NCBI GenBank assembly: GCA_019009955.1
Contig: CM032231.1
Coordinates: forward strand, 40,760,001-40,824,000
Reading direction: 5' to 3'
DNA: 64,000 nucleotides
Source: Riptortus pedestris
Taxonomy: Eukaryota; Arthropoda; Insecta; Hemiptera; Alydidae
Part shown: piece by piece, positions 11,750-23,040 of the stretch
Position numbering within the stretch: position 1 is the stretch's first letter
Layout: every line of letters begins with the position of its first letter
Position numbers and translations under genes: made by a program
Notes under the pieces: model-generated
Told to the model about the DNA's origin: nothing
Database searches by the model: none
The model's input: only the letters and a program-made list of their open reading frames with translations

Positions 11750-11959
11750 ATTTTTTTAACGACCTCTACTTAGGCTAATTGGTGTGAGTGTTCTACAGGT
11801 TGCCACCTTTTTCTAGCCAGGGTGGAAAGGAACTAGGGACTTCGTCACTAAATAAATTCCTATTTCCTAGGCTCACCTAGGTTTCGATTCTCAAATCGAA
11901 CTCACATTACATTTACCAATTGAAATTAAGACCATTACTCGCGTGGCTAACCTGGCACT
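11750..11959 (-). mobile_element. SINE family S1, diverged copy
   Basis: Minus-strand copy with TTTCTAGCCAGGGTGG body block, a damaged B-box region and a GCCACGCGAG-type head. Its divergence is higher than that of the copies at 17.3 or 12.8 kb. Confidence 0.7.
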
Positions 11960-12762
11960 CCAAGAATGACGTTAAGAAAGAAGGAAATATAAGATGAAAC
12001 ACATTTCGAACACATAAAAGGCCGACGATTGATTGCCTGCATTCAGAAGAAGTCTCATTGAAGTAGAAGCCAAGAGCCACTCCTCAGACAGGAAGAAATA
12101 CCAGTGATAAAAAATTCTGTTATCAAGACCAGAAAAACATATTTTAAGAACATTTAAGAAAAAATACAAAGAGTACTAGAGATTGTCTTCAAAATCATAC
12201 GTCTTATAAAGTTGAAAAATTATCATTGGGGCATATGTTATAATATCATAGTCGGAAAATGTAAGAATGCAATTTGAATTAATATTTTTTTTTTAAAAAA
12301 AACTATGAATTTACAAGAATCAGTGGATTTCTTAACGAGTACCTTTTTGGTCATTCAAAATAGGTCACAATTGAATAAAAAGAAATGACGATGAAAACAA
12401 TATATATATATTTTTTTTCAAATTATTATGTTCTTGTCATTTTAATCGAAGCTATTTCAACAAGAAAAAAAATTAAATAGAAGAACGCATTAATGAATTA
12501 AATCACAGTCTTTATAATGGTAATAATACATTATTGCAAGTTAATGTATCCACCTTGATAGAAGTTTTCAATATACCCTTCAGTCATGTAATATTTCTTA
12601 AAATCCATAAATAAAAAGACTCTTGATGGATGCAATAAAAACCAATATCATATCAGCCCCCTAGGGCACTATTCATATTTTCACGAAAAATAATTGGAAT
12701 TTTCACTGATTTATAGAATAAACTGTTTTCTTATGCACAATGAACTCTTAAATTAAAAAACA
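11960..12762. other. spacer, nothing recognised
   Basis: AT-rich DNA with long A and T runs; no gene or repeat family recognised. Confidence 0.4.
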
Positions 12763-13008
12763 GGGGCTACGGTTAGCCATGTGAGTTAAAGCTTTGCCTT
12801 TAATCTCACATTGTAAATCTAGAGTGGCGAGTTCGATTCTCGCCTGGGCAAATAGGAATTTATTTATTGACGAAATTCATTAAATAAAATCCTTAGTCCC
12901 ACCCTGGCTAGAAAAGCGTGGTAATCTGTAGATAACCCGTCCCAGTTAGCCATAGTTGCAAAAAGTGGACGTTAATTCGTAAATAAATTAATTAATTAAA
13001 TAAAAAAA
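12763..13008 (+). mobile_element. SINE family S1, full length
   Basis: Begins GGGGCTACGGTTAGCCATGT, A-box-like; then GGCGAGTTCGATTCTCGCC, B-box-like; then the standard body (ACCCTGGCTAGAAAAG, GATAACCCGTCCCAG, AAAAAGTGGACGTTAAT) and an AAATAAATTAATTAAATAAA tail. Confidence 0.85.
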
Positions 13009-13833
13009 ATCCGTTTGGCTTTTTTCAATACAAAAGCTTGAATTCAGCTTGAATTGCCAGATGAACAGGCAATAGTTTATAATGGACGTAACTATTTCTG
13101 CGGTCAAGACGACAAAAAGATGTCTCACATGATTGTCCAACACTCCAGTATGGGGACTATATGTTTATAGCAATACACAAATTTACTAAAAGTGGTTCAA
13201 GTTGTGTTTCACGTCGCACGGAGTTTAAGGATTTGAAATATAAAGATATTTTTAATGCTGAACGTCCTCAGAATACAGATTAACTGGATATGCTATGATT
13301 TCTTGTTGAATTGCAGCAATTCGTATCGAAATCAAAAGTTATTAAAAAATCATCAAATAACGGTAAGATCGAGTTTTAGTAAATCAATAATATTAAAATT
13401 AGTGTCAACGTAAGCAAATCCGAGGTCATTCCTGAAATTTATGATTTATTGATATTAAATATCCAGAAAGTAAAGATCACCGAAAATAAAAACGTTTCTC
13501 AAGCAAAGTATCTGAATTTCATAATAAATAAAAATTCAACTTTGAAATAATTTATTGCCATAAGTTTTGGGCATGATGGTTTTAGAACAACTCACAAGGC
13601 AGCTATAGTCTCATCTCTTACATATTGGATTCAAATGTGGTATGAATAACTCTTGGAAGCATGATGGAATGAAAATGACATACCAACTTATGGAGTTACA
13701 AATTTATGCTGTAGTTATTATAATTTTCCTGAATGTCAGGTTCTGTGATCATTCAACGAGTCTGGTATGACGCTAAGAAGTCATATTGTTGGGTTCAGAA
13801 TGGCCAGCAATGGGGACAAGTCTAGTGAGTTTT
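13009..13833. other. spacer, nothing recognised
   Basis: No recognisable family member or gene. A short acceptor-like/donor-like pair near 13318-13366 is not supported by an open frame. Confidence 0.35.
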
Positions 13834-14331
13834 AGCAGATTTCCCTCAAGGGCAATTGAGGTCGTACTCATGACATGATTTTCGAATTTTTGTCTATTGC
13901 CGCTTTAGCGGTCGCAATGTTTGTTTAATCGCCACCAAACTCGGTATTTAATCGTTTTATGTAAAAAGATCAAGTTCGTTAACGGCTGAAATCGGACAAG
14001 TGAGAAAGAGGGTTTAGAGGAGGTAATTTTGAAAATTCGAAATATCTCCATTGCTATGCGTCGCATCGAAAAATTGTATGAAACCAATCTTATTGCAAAT
14101 AAAATTTAGTATAAATATTGTCATATACATGTATTCTCTATCGTGAATATTAACCTAGATATTTGCATTTTTATTAAGTGTAACGGACGAGCTATGGTCG
14201 CTTCTATATGTTCCCGCCGAAAGCTAGTTCGACCGTTTCCGTAACATGTTCGGCACTCGTATGGAGATTTCTCTATTGTATAACTTTACGTGGGAATTCT
14301 GCTTAGTTTACGCAGCCTCTGCGTGACGGAC
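13834..14331 (+). mobile_element. TA-core element copy lacking the TA array
   Basis: Starts AGCAGATTTCCC after TTTT and ends GCGTGACGGAC before TTTATT. The left block is shortened and the TA core and adjoining left sequence are deleted, so GATTTTCGAATTTTTGTCTATT joins directly to the right block. Confidence 0.85.
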
Positions 14332-15088
14332 TTTATTCTTATCTAGTGTTATTTGACAGGTCTAATGCTGTGCAAATGACCATCGTTGGAGAAAACCAAA
14401 GACAGTTATGCCCACCCCACCCCCTTGTGAATAATATTTCGTTTTCTAACATTTGCGTGACGGATAAATTCTTTCATAACATTAGTTAATGTGATAAATG
14501 AACGAGCTAATGTGTTGATGAGCTAAAACGCCATCATGATAGATTCAAAGATCAACGGCCCCCGATGACGTATTCTGCATTAATTTAATATTCCATGTCT
14601 GGGCTTGGGATAATAATGATATGCTGCAAGAAACAGAAGGCATGTTCAAAGCCTTGTCGGATCCTACCTGTTGAGGGCGATGGCCCGTCGTGACGTAAGC
14701 TGCATTAATTTTTAGGCAACGTTGGAGTATGTTCTCCATTAGTCCTTTCAAATATTTCAACAGGTGTTACTCCCTGCTTTGTCACCGCCGTTTCACAGCT
14801 CTATTTATGCTGTTTTAAACTTTAACAGGTCAAATTAATGATTAGGACTCTCACTTAACATTCTGCTATGTTTTTACTTAGATGAGAATATGTATAGACC
14901 ACTTTTGGCATATTTAGCTAGATATTTTACTCACGATAAGTTTTATTAAAACTTCCTTTCTCCTATCTCATGCGTGATGAAAATGAATGTCATTCAAATA
15001 GATATATATATATTTATTTATTTCTAGGGAGAAGGGGTAGTCCAAGACTAAGATGGACTCTAAACTCAGGGCCCATAAATTGAGCATT
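14332..15088. other. spacer with weak internal duplication
   Basis: Two related strings, GATGACGTATTCTGCATTAA (about 14562) and CGTGACGTAAGCTGCATTAA (about 14689), lie about 127 bp apart and suggest a small diverged duplication. Nothing else was recognised. Confidence 0.35.
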
Positions 15089-15938
15089 TTAACCCCCCAG
15101 AACTCGCGTCAAAATGAGTGACCTGAGAACTAGCGCGTGAGATTTTTTTCTCACGCCACCTATTTTCCTAAAAAAAAAGTTGGTAAATAAAATATTTTCA
15201 ACTAAAATAATGTTTATTTATTATAATCATCAAATACTAATATAAAATAATGATATTTACAAAATTAAATCTATTTCGTACATGGATTCTGTTTTGAAGA
15301 AACATGATATCAAGCGACTTAAAAAGCTAAGAAATTAATTAAAGTTTTGTTCGCCACAAGAATGACATACAACAAAGGAATGTCCATTACAAACTGTTTT
15401 CTGCATTCTAGGCAACTCGTTTTTGACATTTTGTTTTTTTCTCCTAGGACAATAGTCACAAAACTGCGACGGACTAGAACCAGAAACTTTCGTTGCTCCA
15501 TTTTGTTTCTCTCTAATAGGGGCATGACGGTCAGTTGTGAACGGTTGATCGGGTGAGGTTTGATAAGTTCCTGAGCCGAAAAACGGTTTTCGGTAAATCA
15601 CGAAAGCACTCGATTGGTGATGAGAACTAACGTATTAAAAATTAAAGAAGTTTCTCCAGAACTTGCTTGATGAGAAAAACACAATAAACCAAAAAAACGT
15701 TGCGCCAGAACTCGCACTGTGAGAAAAACACTCACACTTAACTTACTCCGGCTGATTAACCTTGACCTGGCGACAGTCAGCTGATACTAATGATTGGGAG
15801 TCAACGAGGGTGGTAAGAGAAGGTTACAAGGTGTAGCTAGAGATAGCTTCACTATCGCCAAAGACGTATAATAATTGGCATAACTTTTTTCTTCGGAGTG
15901 TGAGTATTTTACTCACGGCGCGAGTTCTGGAGGGTTAA
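15089..15938 (-). mobile_element. piggyBac-like non-autonomous element 1
   Basis: Flanked by TTAA on both sides (15089-15092 and 15935-15938), with inverted ends: left CCCCCCAGAACTCGCG, right in reverse CCCTCCAGAACTCGCG. TTAA duplication and CCC-starting ends are piggyBac hallmarks. The TIR core CCAGAACTCGC recurs as direct sub-terminal copies near 15655 and 15709. About 850 bp long against 2-3 kb for complete elements; the DDD catalytic core is absent. Confidence 0.85.
15335..15601 (-). pseudogene. piggyBac transposase C-terminal cysteine-rich remnant
   Basis: The minus-strand frame gives 88 residues. It contains CDYCPRRKKQ and, after a stretch, VCNGHSFVVCHSCGEQ, matching the CxxC...CxxH...CxxC pattern of the C-terminal cysteine-rich, RING/PHD-like domain of piggyBac transposases, which in the family binds DNA or transposon ends. 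The expected middle CxxC pair (SCLEC) is visible in a neighbouring frame near 15405-15425, so two small compensating indels have disturbed the domain. Everything upstream (DNA-binding N terminus and catalytic aspartates) is deleted. I infer a dead remnant inside a non-autonomous element; the same domain is kept in the second element at 20.5 kb. Confidence 0.75.
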
Positions 15939-17320
15939 CCACTGGGAACACTGAATGTATAATGTGTTAAATATGTCCTGATGTACGGGGTAAAAAGTTA
16001 TATATTAGCCGGAGACCAAATGCGGTTACATACCGGAAACATTTCGGAAATAAGGTGACGTTGATATTTTTGTATGTGCAGGCCACCAGTAGCCAGAGAC
16101 CTTGTGACGAAGAAATCCTGGTTTCCACGAGAAGGATCAAGGGAAAAGTTGTAGTTCAAATGACACGGCATTACTCCATCCAAAAATAAAACCATTTTTT
16201 ACTTCAAGTCAATAATGTCACGTGAGCAGAGAGGATGTGAAATTGAGACGAGATTTCAAGAAATCCATCCCTCTTTAGCCTGCAACAGCTGATAGACATT
16301 AGCTAATATGAGTAGGCAGACTACACATTATGTTGTTTTAGACTCCTTCGATGGTAATTCATTACGGTTTTTAGAATTAGTCATTGCCTCCAGAGTGATT
16401 ATTCACAATTTTTTTGTGGTTTTCCAAAGGGCATCATTAGTTGGTAGTTATGATGTTGGCGCGCCAAACTCGTATCACATACATACACCGTAAAAACATA
16501 GAATTTATTAACGCGCCAATGTTGCATCTCTTTTCCATTTAGAATGTGCCTGAGATTTTATTTAATGATGCAACCTAATTCCAATATACTCACTGCCCCG
16601 CTGAACAAAATTAATAATATTATTTGTTAGATATGCCATTCACGATATTTGTGTAGAATGCAGTTGAATGACTGAGAATGTGTAACACATTAAATATGAA
16701 TGTTTATCAGATGACGTGAAGTGTACATATTCTACATGCCCCCCCCCCCAGTCAATAATGAATATATGTCTGATGTTCCTTCTCCCTCCATTTGGTGTTG
16801 ACGGGTGTCAATCATCGGGGGATAACCCTTAGCAATCTCTGAGCTAGAGAGCTTCCCCTTTTAGTTCTCCTTAGTAGAAATCAGGGATGGAACTACGTAC
16901 ATATGGATCATATGGATGTTTTACACGAAGAACCACACCTTGTAAAGCCTTTGTACTAATAGCTTACTCCGTTTGGAGATTATTTTAAAAAAAGAAAATA
17001 AATATCTACTAAATTAGTCATTTTAAGTCTTGTAATAGAGGCTGTGAGATAACTACAAAGTCGTAAAAAATAAAAATAGGGGAAAAAAATACCGGTGAAT
17101 AGCAAAAATTAAGTAATGCTCTGGTAGACTTCAGGAGCAATGGACTGTTGAAACATTAGATCATAATGTAGAAAGAGTTATAACCGGTCGAGATAGTAAA
17201 TGGTTATGTGGGAAGCAGATATATTTGGGAAATATGGCATATATACCTGAAGAACTTTTGCACACAGAAGAAATGCTCTCAATTTGGATTTGAAGTGTTG
17301 GTACCTCATGAAAGACATTT
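15939..17320. other. spacer, nothing recognised
   Basis: AT-rich DNA with a C10 run near 16740; no gene or family member recognised. Confidence 0.4.
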
Positions 17321-17544
17321 GGGGCTCAGGTTAGCCATGTGAGTCAAAGCGTTGACCTTTATCTCACATGGTAAACCTAGAGTGGCGAGTTCGATTCTCG
17401 CCTGGGCAAAGGAAATTATTTAGTGACAGAATTCATTAAATAACATCCTGAAATCCCACCCTGGCTAGAAAAGGGTGGTAACCTGTAGATAACCCGTCCC
17501 AATTAGCAGTAGTTGCAAAAAGTGGACGTTAATAAATAATAATA
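17321..17544 (+). mobile_element. SINE family S1, full length with 13-bp duplication
   Basis: Starts GGGGCTCAGGTTAGCCATGT (A-box-like), has GGCGAGTTCGATTCTCGCC (B-box-like) and the standard body, and ends AATAAATAATAA. It is flanked by ATGAAAGACATTT (17308-17320) and ATGAGAGACATTT (17545-17557), a target-site duplication with one mismatch. Confidence 0.92.
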
Positions 17545-17903
17545 ATGAGAGACATTTATGAAGAAGGTCCGTGGAAAATGTGTGAAGCGGGGAAACACAA
17601 ATAAGGCTACTGAGATTGAAATGGAACGGCACCACTTGGTGCCTAGTGAGTACCGAGAATGTTAAGCAGTGGTGCAAAATGGATGAACTAGCTTTGGCGG
17701 GAGAAAATTAATTTCTAAATATTGCACTGAGGCAATGAGGTTCCTCTAATAAAGACATTATTTCAGTTCTATATGTGATATATATTTACTTTTAAAAAAG
17801 GGATGAATTACCCATTCAAGGTATTAATAATAATGCATTTTTAATACGCTAGGAGTTTTTAAGTTTGCATCAAGAAGATGGTTGGTTTTCCTATAATATA
17901 AAA

Positions 17904-17949
17904 GACCCTCACGCAGGGGCTGCGTAAACTAAGCAGATTTCCCACAAAG
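17904..17949 (-). mobile_element. solo 3' terminus of TA-core element
   Basis: Only the terminal about 45 bp is present: (GACC)CTCACGCAGGGGCTGCGT hairpin, AAACTAAGCAGATTTCCCAC. The rest of the element does not follow. Confidence 0.8.
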
Positions 17950-18739
17950 GTTTTTTGTTGCATCTCTGTTTTTCAATTTTATACAGTTCTTTTTTCTGAG
18001 CAGCATTGCCACAGTTGCGAGGCTCAAATAAATATTATGTTAAATATGTCCAAAATTGCGGGGTAAGAAGAGGGTTGGTTTCCCAGAATATAAAATACAA
18101 TTGGCTACAGTTGAGTACACCTGGTAAGCACTTTTGGTACAACACCACCATTTTGAGCATGTTGAGTATTGTACATTCCAATGGACCATGTCCATCAATG
18201 GATAGGCGTTGCGGTCTGCATCTGTGTATACTGTCTAATGCTAATTAATTGTCACCCTATGCAAGCATTGGAGTAGTGGAGAATGGCTTTCTGAGAATTC
18301 TAGTCCGAGTGGAACCCGTGCCACTCTACCTGATCACTTTGTTGTTGAATAGCCTCATAGAGGGGAATCCCTGAATGTCCTTTAGATCCTTTCTCTTCTC
18401 CTGGAGTAAATGGACTACATCTTAGTTACAGTTTACCAGGCGTAAGACAACTTCATAATACCGTGCCGAGGACAGCATTTTTTTTTTTACATATTAGATT
18501 GTTGCTGGAAGTGGTTTGTTATATTTATATAGAATTCAATGTGAGTCGATCCTTGCAAGGGGATATTATTACACATAACCAATGAGTTAACTAAACAATA
18601 ATCTGGTCATCAGGTTTAATAAGTAAAATTCAGTAATAAAACAAACTCTTCATTGTGATAAAATAAATAGGACGATTCTGAAGATAATCCTACCTAGAAC
18701 ATGCTAAGAATGTGTCTGGAAATGTTTAAAAAAAATAAA
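17950..18739. other. spacer, nothing recognised
   Basis: No recognisable gene or family member. Confidence 0.35.
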
Positions 18740-19156
18740 GTACGTCACGCATTGGCTGCGTAAACTATGCAGATTTCCTACGTGAAGTTTTACAATAGAG
18801 AAATCTGCCTAATAATAACAGTAGTAGTAACGAATCTCTAAACCAATTCACGAGGGACGAACAGTTACGGAAACGGCCGAACTAGCTCTCAACGGATAGT
18901 CCTGAACATAGCCGACTCCTGCCGACCACACACACAATACAGATTCAAATATCTCGGTTAATATTCAAGATAGAGAATAAATGTATAGAACAATATTTAT
19001 AGTAAATGTAATTTGCAATAAGATTGGTTCTATCCCCCCCCCTATAACTCCCCCCCTTACACTTGTCCGATTTCAGATATTAACGAACTTGACCTCTCTT
19101 TTTACATAAAACGAATAAATATGGAGATTGGTAACGATCAATCAAAAATTGCGACT

Positions 19157-19225
<69 letters not shown>

Positions 19226-19314
19226 GAATGGACCTCATTTTCGTCATCTCCTGGGGAGGATCGATGGAATTTAAGGAAATTTTTCGAAACGATTTTTTTT
19301 AAGGGAAATCTGCT
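18740..19314 (-). mobile_element. TA-core element, minus strand
   Basis: In plus orientation it starts GTACGTCACGCATTGGCTGCGT and ends GGGAAATCTGCTAAAAA. It has a TA array (about 19159-19220), right block and 3' hairpin. The left block between the array and the 5' end is partly deleted, removing the palindrome's second half. It carries a variant 3' region with AATAATAACAGTAGTAGTAA. Confidence 0.85.
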
Positions 19315-20261
19315 AAAAACGGCTGAATTGAATTAATTCGAAAGCACATATCGTTGGGTAAAAAGTGTTTTTTTTTTTTCTTTTTTTTTCATTTCTCTAC
19401 AAATTCTCCGACTATACATACCATTAACAGAATACTCACTCGTTCAAAAATATGTGTTCTAAATTATTTATTATTCAGAATTATATTCAATGCCAAAGTA
19501 GGGATAAGGCTTTACAAATTATTAAATTAAATTAGCTTGCGTCCTTACATTTTTAATGACTTTCCGCTTATCAGATCAGTGTTTTCATAATCCATCTTCT
19601 GTAATATTTAAAACTGAGGGGATATTTTTTAATACAAGAAAGGGGTTTAAAAAAAGGTTTTTTTAAGACAGTTAATTCACTGAGAATGATTATGTTTTAA
19701 TTATTAATAGTATTATAAAATACTTTGTATATTGTCAATAAAGGCTCTTATAATTCTTTTTTTTTCATTTTTTTCCCGCTAAGAGTAGCTAATTATTTTT
19801 TTTTTTAAAATACTGTTTTCAGAATACTTGAAAACTTCATTGACATTCTGTATGTGGCTCATATTTTTAAACATAATGACCAACAAAATAAAAAAAATAA
19901 TAAACTTGAAATGGAATATATTATCTTAATCGTTAAGTCTCTAATAGGTTTGGTAGTTTGCAAAATACGCCCTCTTCATCAAATTTGATCTAGACACTTT
20001 TAAGAACGGAGTTTTCTTCTTCTTCCCAGTTCCTCATAACAATTCAATTTCAACATTATGCAGTCGTTAACTGCAACCCAAATACAATTTAAGATTCTTT
20101 ATCTCATGTCGGAAATATATTTCAAGTCTCGGTTACTTAAGGTTCTTAAACTTAACTTAAGCTTCCTTCACAATAAAATGTGAAAGTGTCATCTATAATC
20201 TGGGAGACATTCCCTACTTGGGAAATCTCCAATTCGTGCCAGACTCAGCTCGAGGTCTTTT
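19315..20261. other. spacer, nothing recognised
   Basis: AT-rich with several T runs; no gene or family member recognised. Confidence 0.4.
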
Positions 20262-21088
20262 TTAACCCTTCAGAACTCGCGTCAAAATGTGTGGCCCAAG
20301 AATTCACGCTTGAGAATTTTTCTCACACCACCTATTTCCCTCAAAAGAATTTGGTAAATAAAATATTTTCAACAAAAAAAAATTATATTTATTATAAACA
20401 TCAATTAATGATATAAAATAATAATATTATTCAAAATTTATCGTAAAGTTATTCGTTTTGAAGAAACATTATGTCAAGCAACTTAAAAAGCTACCTAACT
20501 AATTAAAATTTTGTTCTCCACAAGAATGACATACAACAAAGGAATGTTCACTACAAACCGTTTTTCTACAAGTTCGGTAACTCTTTTTTGACTTCTTGTT
20601 TTTTTCTCCTCGGACAATAGGTACAACTTCTACACCAGCAATCCTCTTCATTTTGTTTCTTTCTAATAGGGGCATGGTGGTCAGTTGTGAACGGTTGATC
20701 AGGTGAGGTTTGATAAGTTCCAAAAACAGTTTTCGATAAATCACCAAAGCACACGCTTGATGAGAACAACGCTCGTATTAAAAAAGAAAAAAAACTTCCA
20801 CCAGAACTCGCTTGATGAGAAAAGCACTCACAATAAACCCAAAAAAAAGTTGCGCCAGAACTCGCACTGTGAGAGAAACACTCGCACTTAACTTACTCCG
20901 GCTGATTAACCTTGACCTGGCGACAGTCAGCTGATACTAATGATTGGGAGTATACAAGGGCAGTAAGAGAAGGCTACAAGGTGTAGCTAGAGAGAGTAGT
21001 ACTATCACCAAAGCCGTATAATTATAGATATAACTATTTTCTTCGGAGTGTGAGTATTTGGCGCATGGCGCGAGTTATGGAGGGTTAA
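20262..21088 (-). mobile_element. piggyBac-like non-autonomous element 2
   Basis: Flanked by TTAA (20262-20265 and 21085-21088) with inverted ends CCCTTCAGAACTCGCG and, reversed from the right, CCCTCCATAACTCGCG. Closely related to the 15.1-kb element along its whole length, including sub-terminal direct copies of CCAGAACTCGC near 20809 and 20856. Two copies of the same internally deleted form show that this derivative itself was mobilised. Confidence 0.85.
20499..20769 (-). pseudogene. piggyBac C-terminal cysteine-rich remnant, frameshifted
   Basis: Two overlapping minus frames together cover the same C-terminal region as in the 15.3-kb element: one gives CTYCPRRKKQEVKK, the other TCRKTVCSEHSFVVCHSCGE. 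The shift lies in an A-rich run. The pattern CxxC...xxxC..VCxxHS..CxxC is kept apart from a tyrosine where the first cysteine of the second pair would be expected. The protein is broken and lacks the catalytic core. Confidence 0.7.
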
Positions 21089-21403
21089 TAAACATCCTCA
21101 TAAAATGATTTTATTTATATTATATTGTTCATTTAAAATTTGTAATGTATTAAATGCGGTTAAAGAATCGTAAATTTATGTTAGACAAATATAATTTTAA
21201 AAAAAATTATAAAAAAAAAATTCAATCTGCTCTGGTAAATGTGGAACCATATAAACGCTGAATTCATTTAATTCCTAAGCATACTGCTTGATACTAGGTG
21301 TCTCATTTGATTGCCCCTTTGAATAATTAACTATCATATGATATGTAATCATTGACCAATAAAAATATTTTAATCTTCTAAAAATGACTAAAAGATCATT
21401 TTT

Positions 21404-21977
21404 AGCAGATTTCCCTTAAGGGAAATCAGCTATTGAGGTTGTACTCATGACGGAATTTTCCAAAGTCCATCGATCCTACCTAGTAGATGACGAAAATGAG
21501 GTCCGTTCAAAACTGTATATATATATATATATATATATTTGTCTGCTACCGCTCTAGCGGTCGCAATTTTTGTTTGATCGTTACTAAACTCGATATTTAG
21601 TCGTTTTATGTAAAAAGGAAGATCGAGTTCGTTAACGACTGAAATCAGAGTAGTGGGAGGGGGGTTTAGAGGGAAGGAATTTCGAAAATCGAAATATCTC
21701 CGTTACTATACGTCGGATCGAACAATTGTACAGAATCAAATATACTGCAAATTAAATTTGCTATAAATATTGTTATATACATTTATTCTCTATCATGAAA
21801 ATTAACCGAGATATTTGCATTTTTATTAAATCTGGGCGGCTAACGGACGAGTGACTTTCACGCCAAAAGATAGTTTGGCCGTCTCCTTAACTGCTTGGCT
21901 CTCGTGAAATTTTTCTACTTTAAAACTTCACGAGGGAAATCTGCTTTTACCGTTTATGCAGCCCCTGCGTGACGGAC
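21404..21977 (+). mobile_element. TA-core element, full length
   Basis: AGCAGATTTCCC start after TTTTT, palindrome GATTTCCCTTAAGGGAAATC, short TA array (about 21516-21537), right block with GCTCTAGCGGTCGC, and the end GCCCCTGCGTGACGGAC before TTTTG. Confidence 0.88.
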
Positions 21978-22411
21978 TTTTGTTGTTATTTATTTAATTT
22001 GTTGTATCATTAAAGTGATTCGCACTTGTATGAGACATGGTAAACAATTGTAAAGAGTAAGTGACTTTATGTTAATTGGACCCACTTCACGTTGATTTAA
22101 TTAACAGCGGAAGTAAATTAATCCAGCTTTAAGTAACGTATAGTGCCTGTATCATTGACAAGAAGAATACAATAAAACACTAGCCCCAGCCGTTGAGTTG
22201 TTAATTCGAACAGATGTACAGCGTGACGGGCCTACAAGATGGCTACCCAGCTTTGGGATGTGCTTTAACGAACTATAGTCATGTAAAACACTTTTACGTC
22301 TGTACAACCAATTCGCTTCTTTTCACAAACATTTCCCTTCGCTTTTCAGTCGACGGAAGAAAATCGAATTCTCCCTTATAAAACAATTGACGAATTTATT
22401 GCTTTCAGTTT
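21978..22411. other. spacer, nothing recognised
   Basis: No gene or repeat family member recognised. Confidence 0.35.
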
Positions 22412-22540
22412 ATCAAATTTCCCATAAGGAAAATCAGCTGTTAAGATTGTACGCATGACGCGATTTTGAAAAAAATTCTTCAAATGTCCATCGTTCCTAC
22501 CTAAGAGATGTCCAAAATGATGCGCATTTAAAACTATATA
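22412..22540 (+). mobile_element. TA-core element, 5' fragment
   Basis: Diverged left block: CAAATTTCCC, GGAAAATCAGCTGTTAAG, CGCATGACGCGATTTT, then TCCATCGTTCCTACC; it stops just before the expected TA array. Confidence 0.7.
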
Positions 22541-22940
22541 CGAGTAAGAACAAACAAAATAAGCTGTCCTCTTTCTGAGGGTACCTGTATGGTCAGCCTC
22601 CTAAACTTCCAGTTTATTGGTAATATTATTATTTATTTTTTAATTTGTTTATACGGTATATGGGAATTAGGAATTTTATAAATTGAATGGAGGAAATTAG
22701 GGAGGTATCTCAGGTGAGAGTGCAGCTTAATATTTCATCTTTATTTTTTTTTTATAAATGATGATTCGCAGTCCTTATAGATGAATTTAGGATAAGTGTG
22801 GACAAGTCCTTTAGATTATCTTAGGTCAGCCCATATTCTATTAATATCTTGACGGATTTTTGATGGAAGACTCATCTTGAACCAAACAGTAGTCCCATAA
22901 CCGTCCAATCTTGGTATTTTTCAGAGAAATAGATGCAACA

Positions 22941-22994
<54 letters not shown>

Positions 22995-23040
22995 ACACAC
23001 GGGAAATGTACTTAGTTTATGCGATCCTGCGTAATGGGAG
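22941..23040 (+). mobile_element. TA array joined to a diverged TA-core 3' end
   Basis: A TA microsatellite (22941-22991) is followed directly by ACGGGAAATGTACTTAGTTTATGCGATCCTGCGTAATGGGAG, recognisable as the terminal block with a decayed hairpin. The whole right block is missing. Confidence 0.6.

Noticed and set aside
13300..13370. Possible mini-exon between an acceptor-like TTGAATTGCAG and donor-like GGTAAGA
   Set aside because: Only about 46 bp, no flanking coding sequence; chance occurrence is likely.
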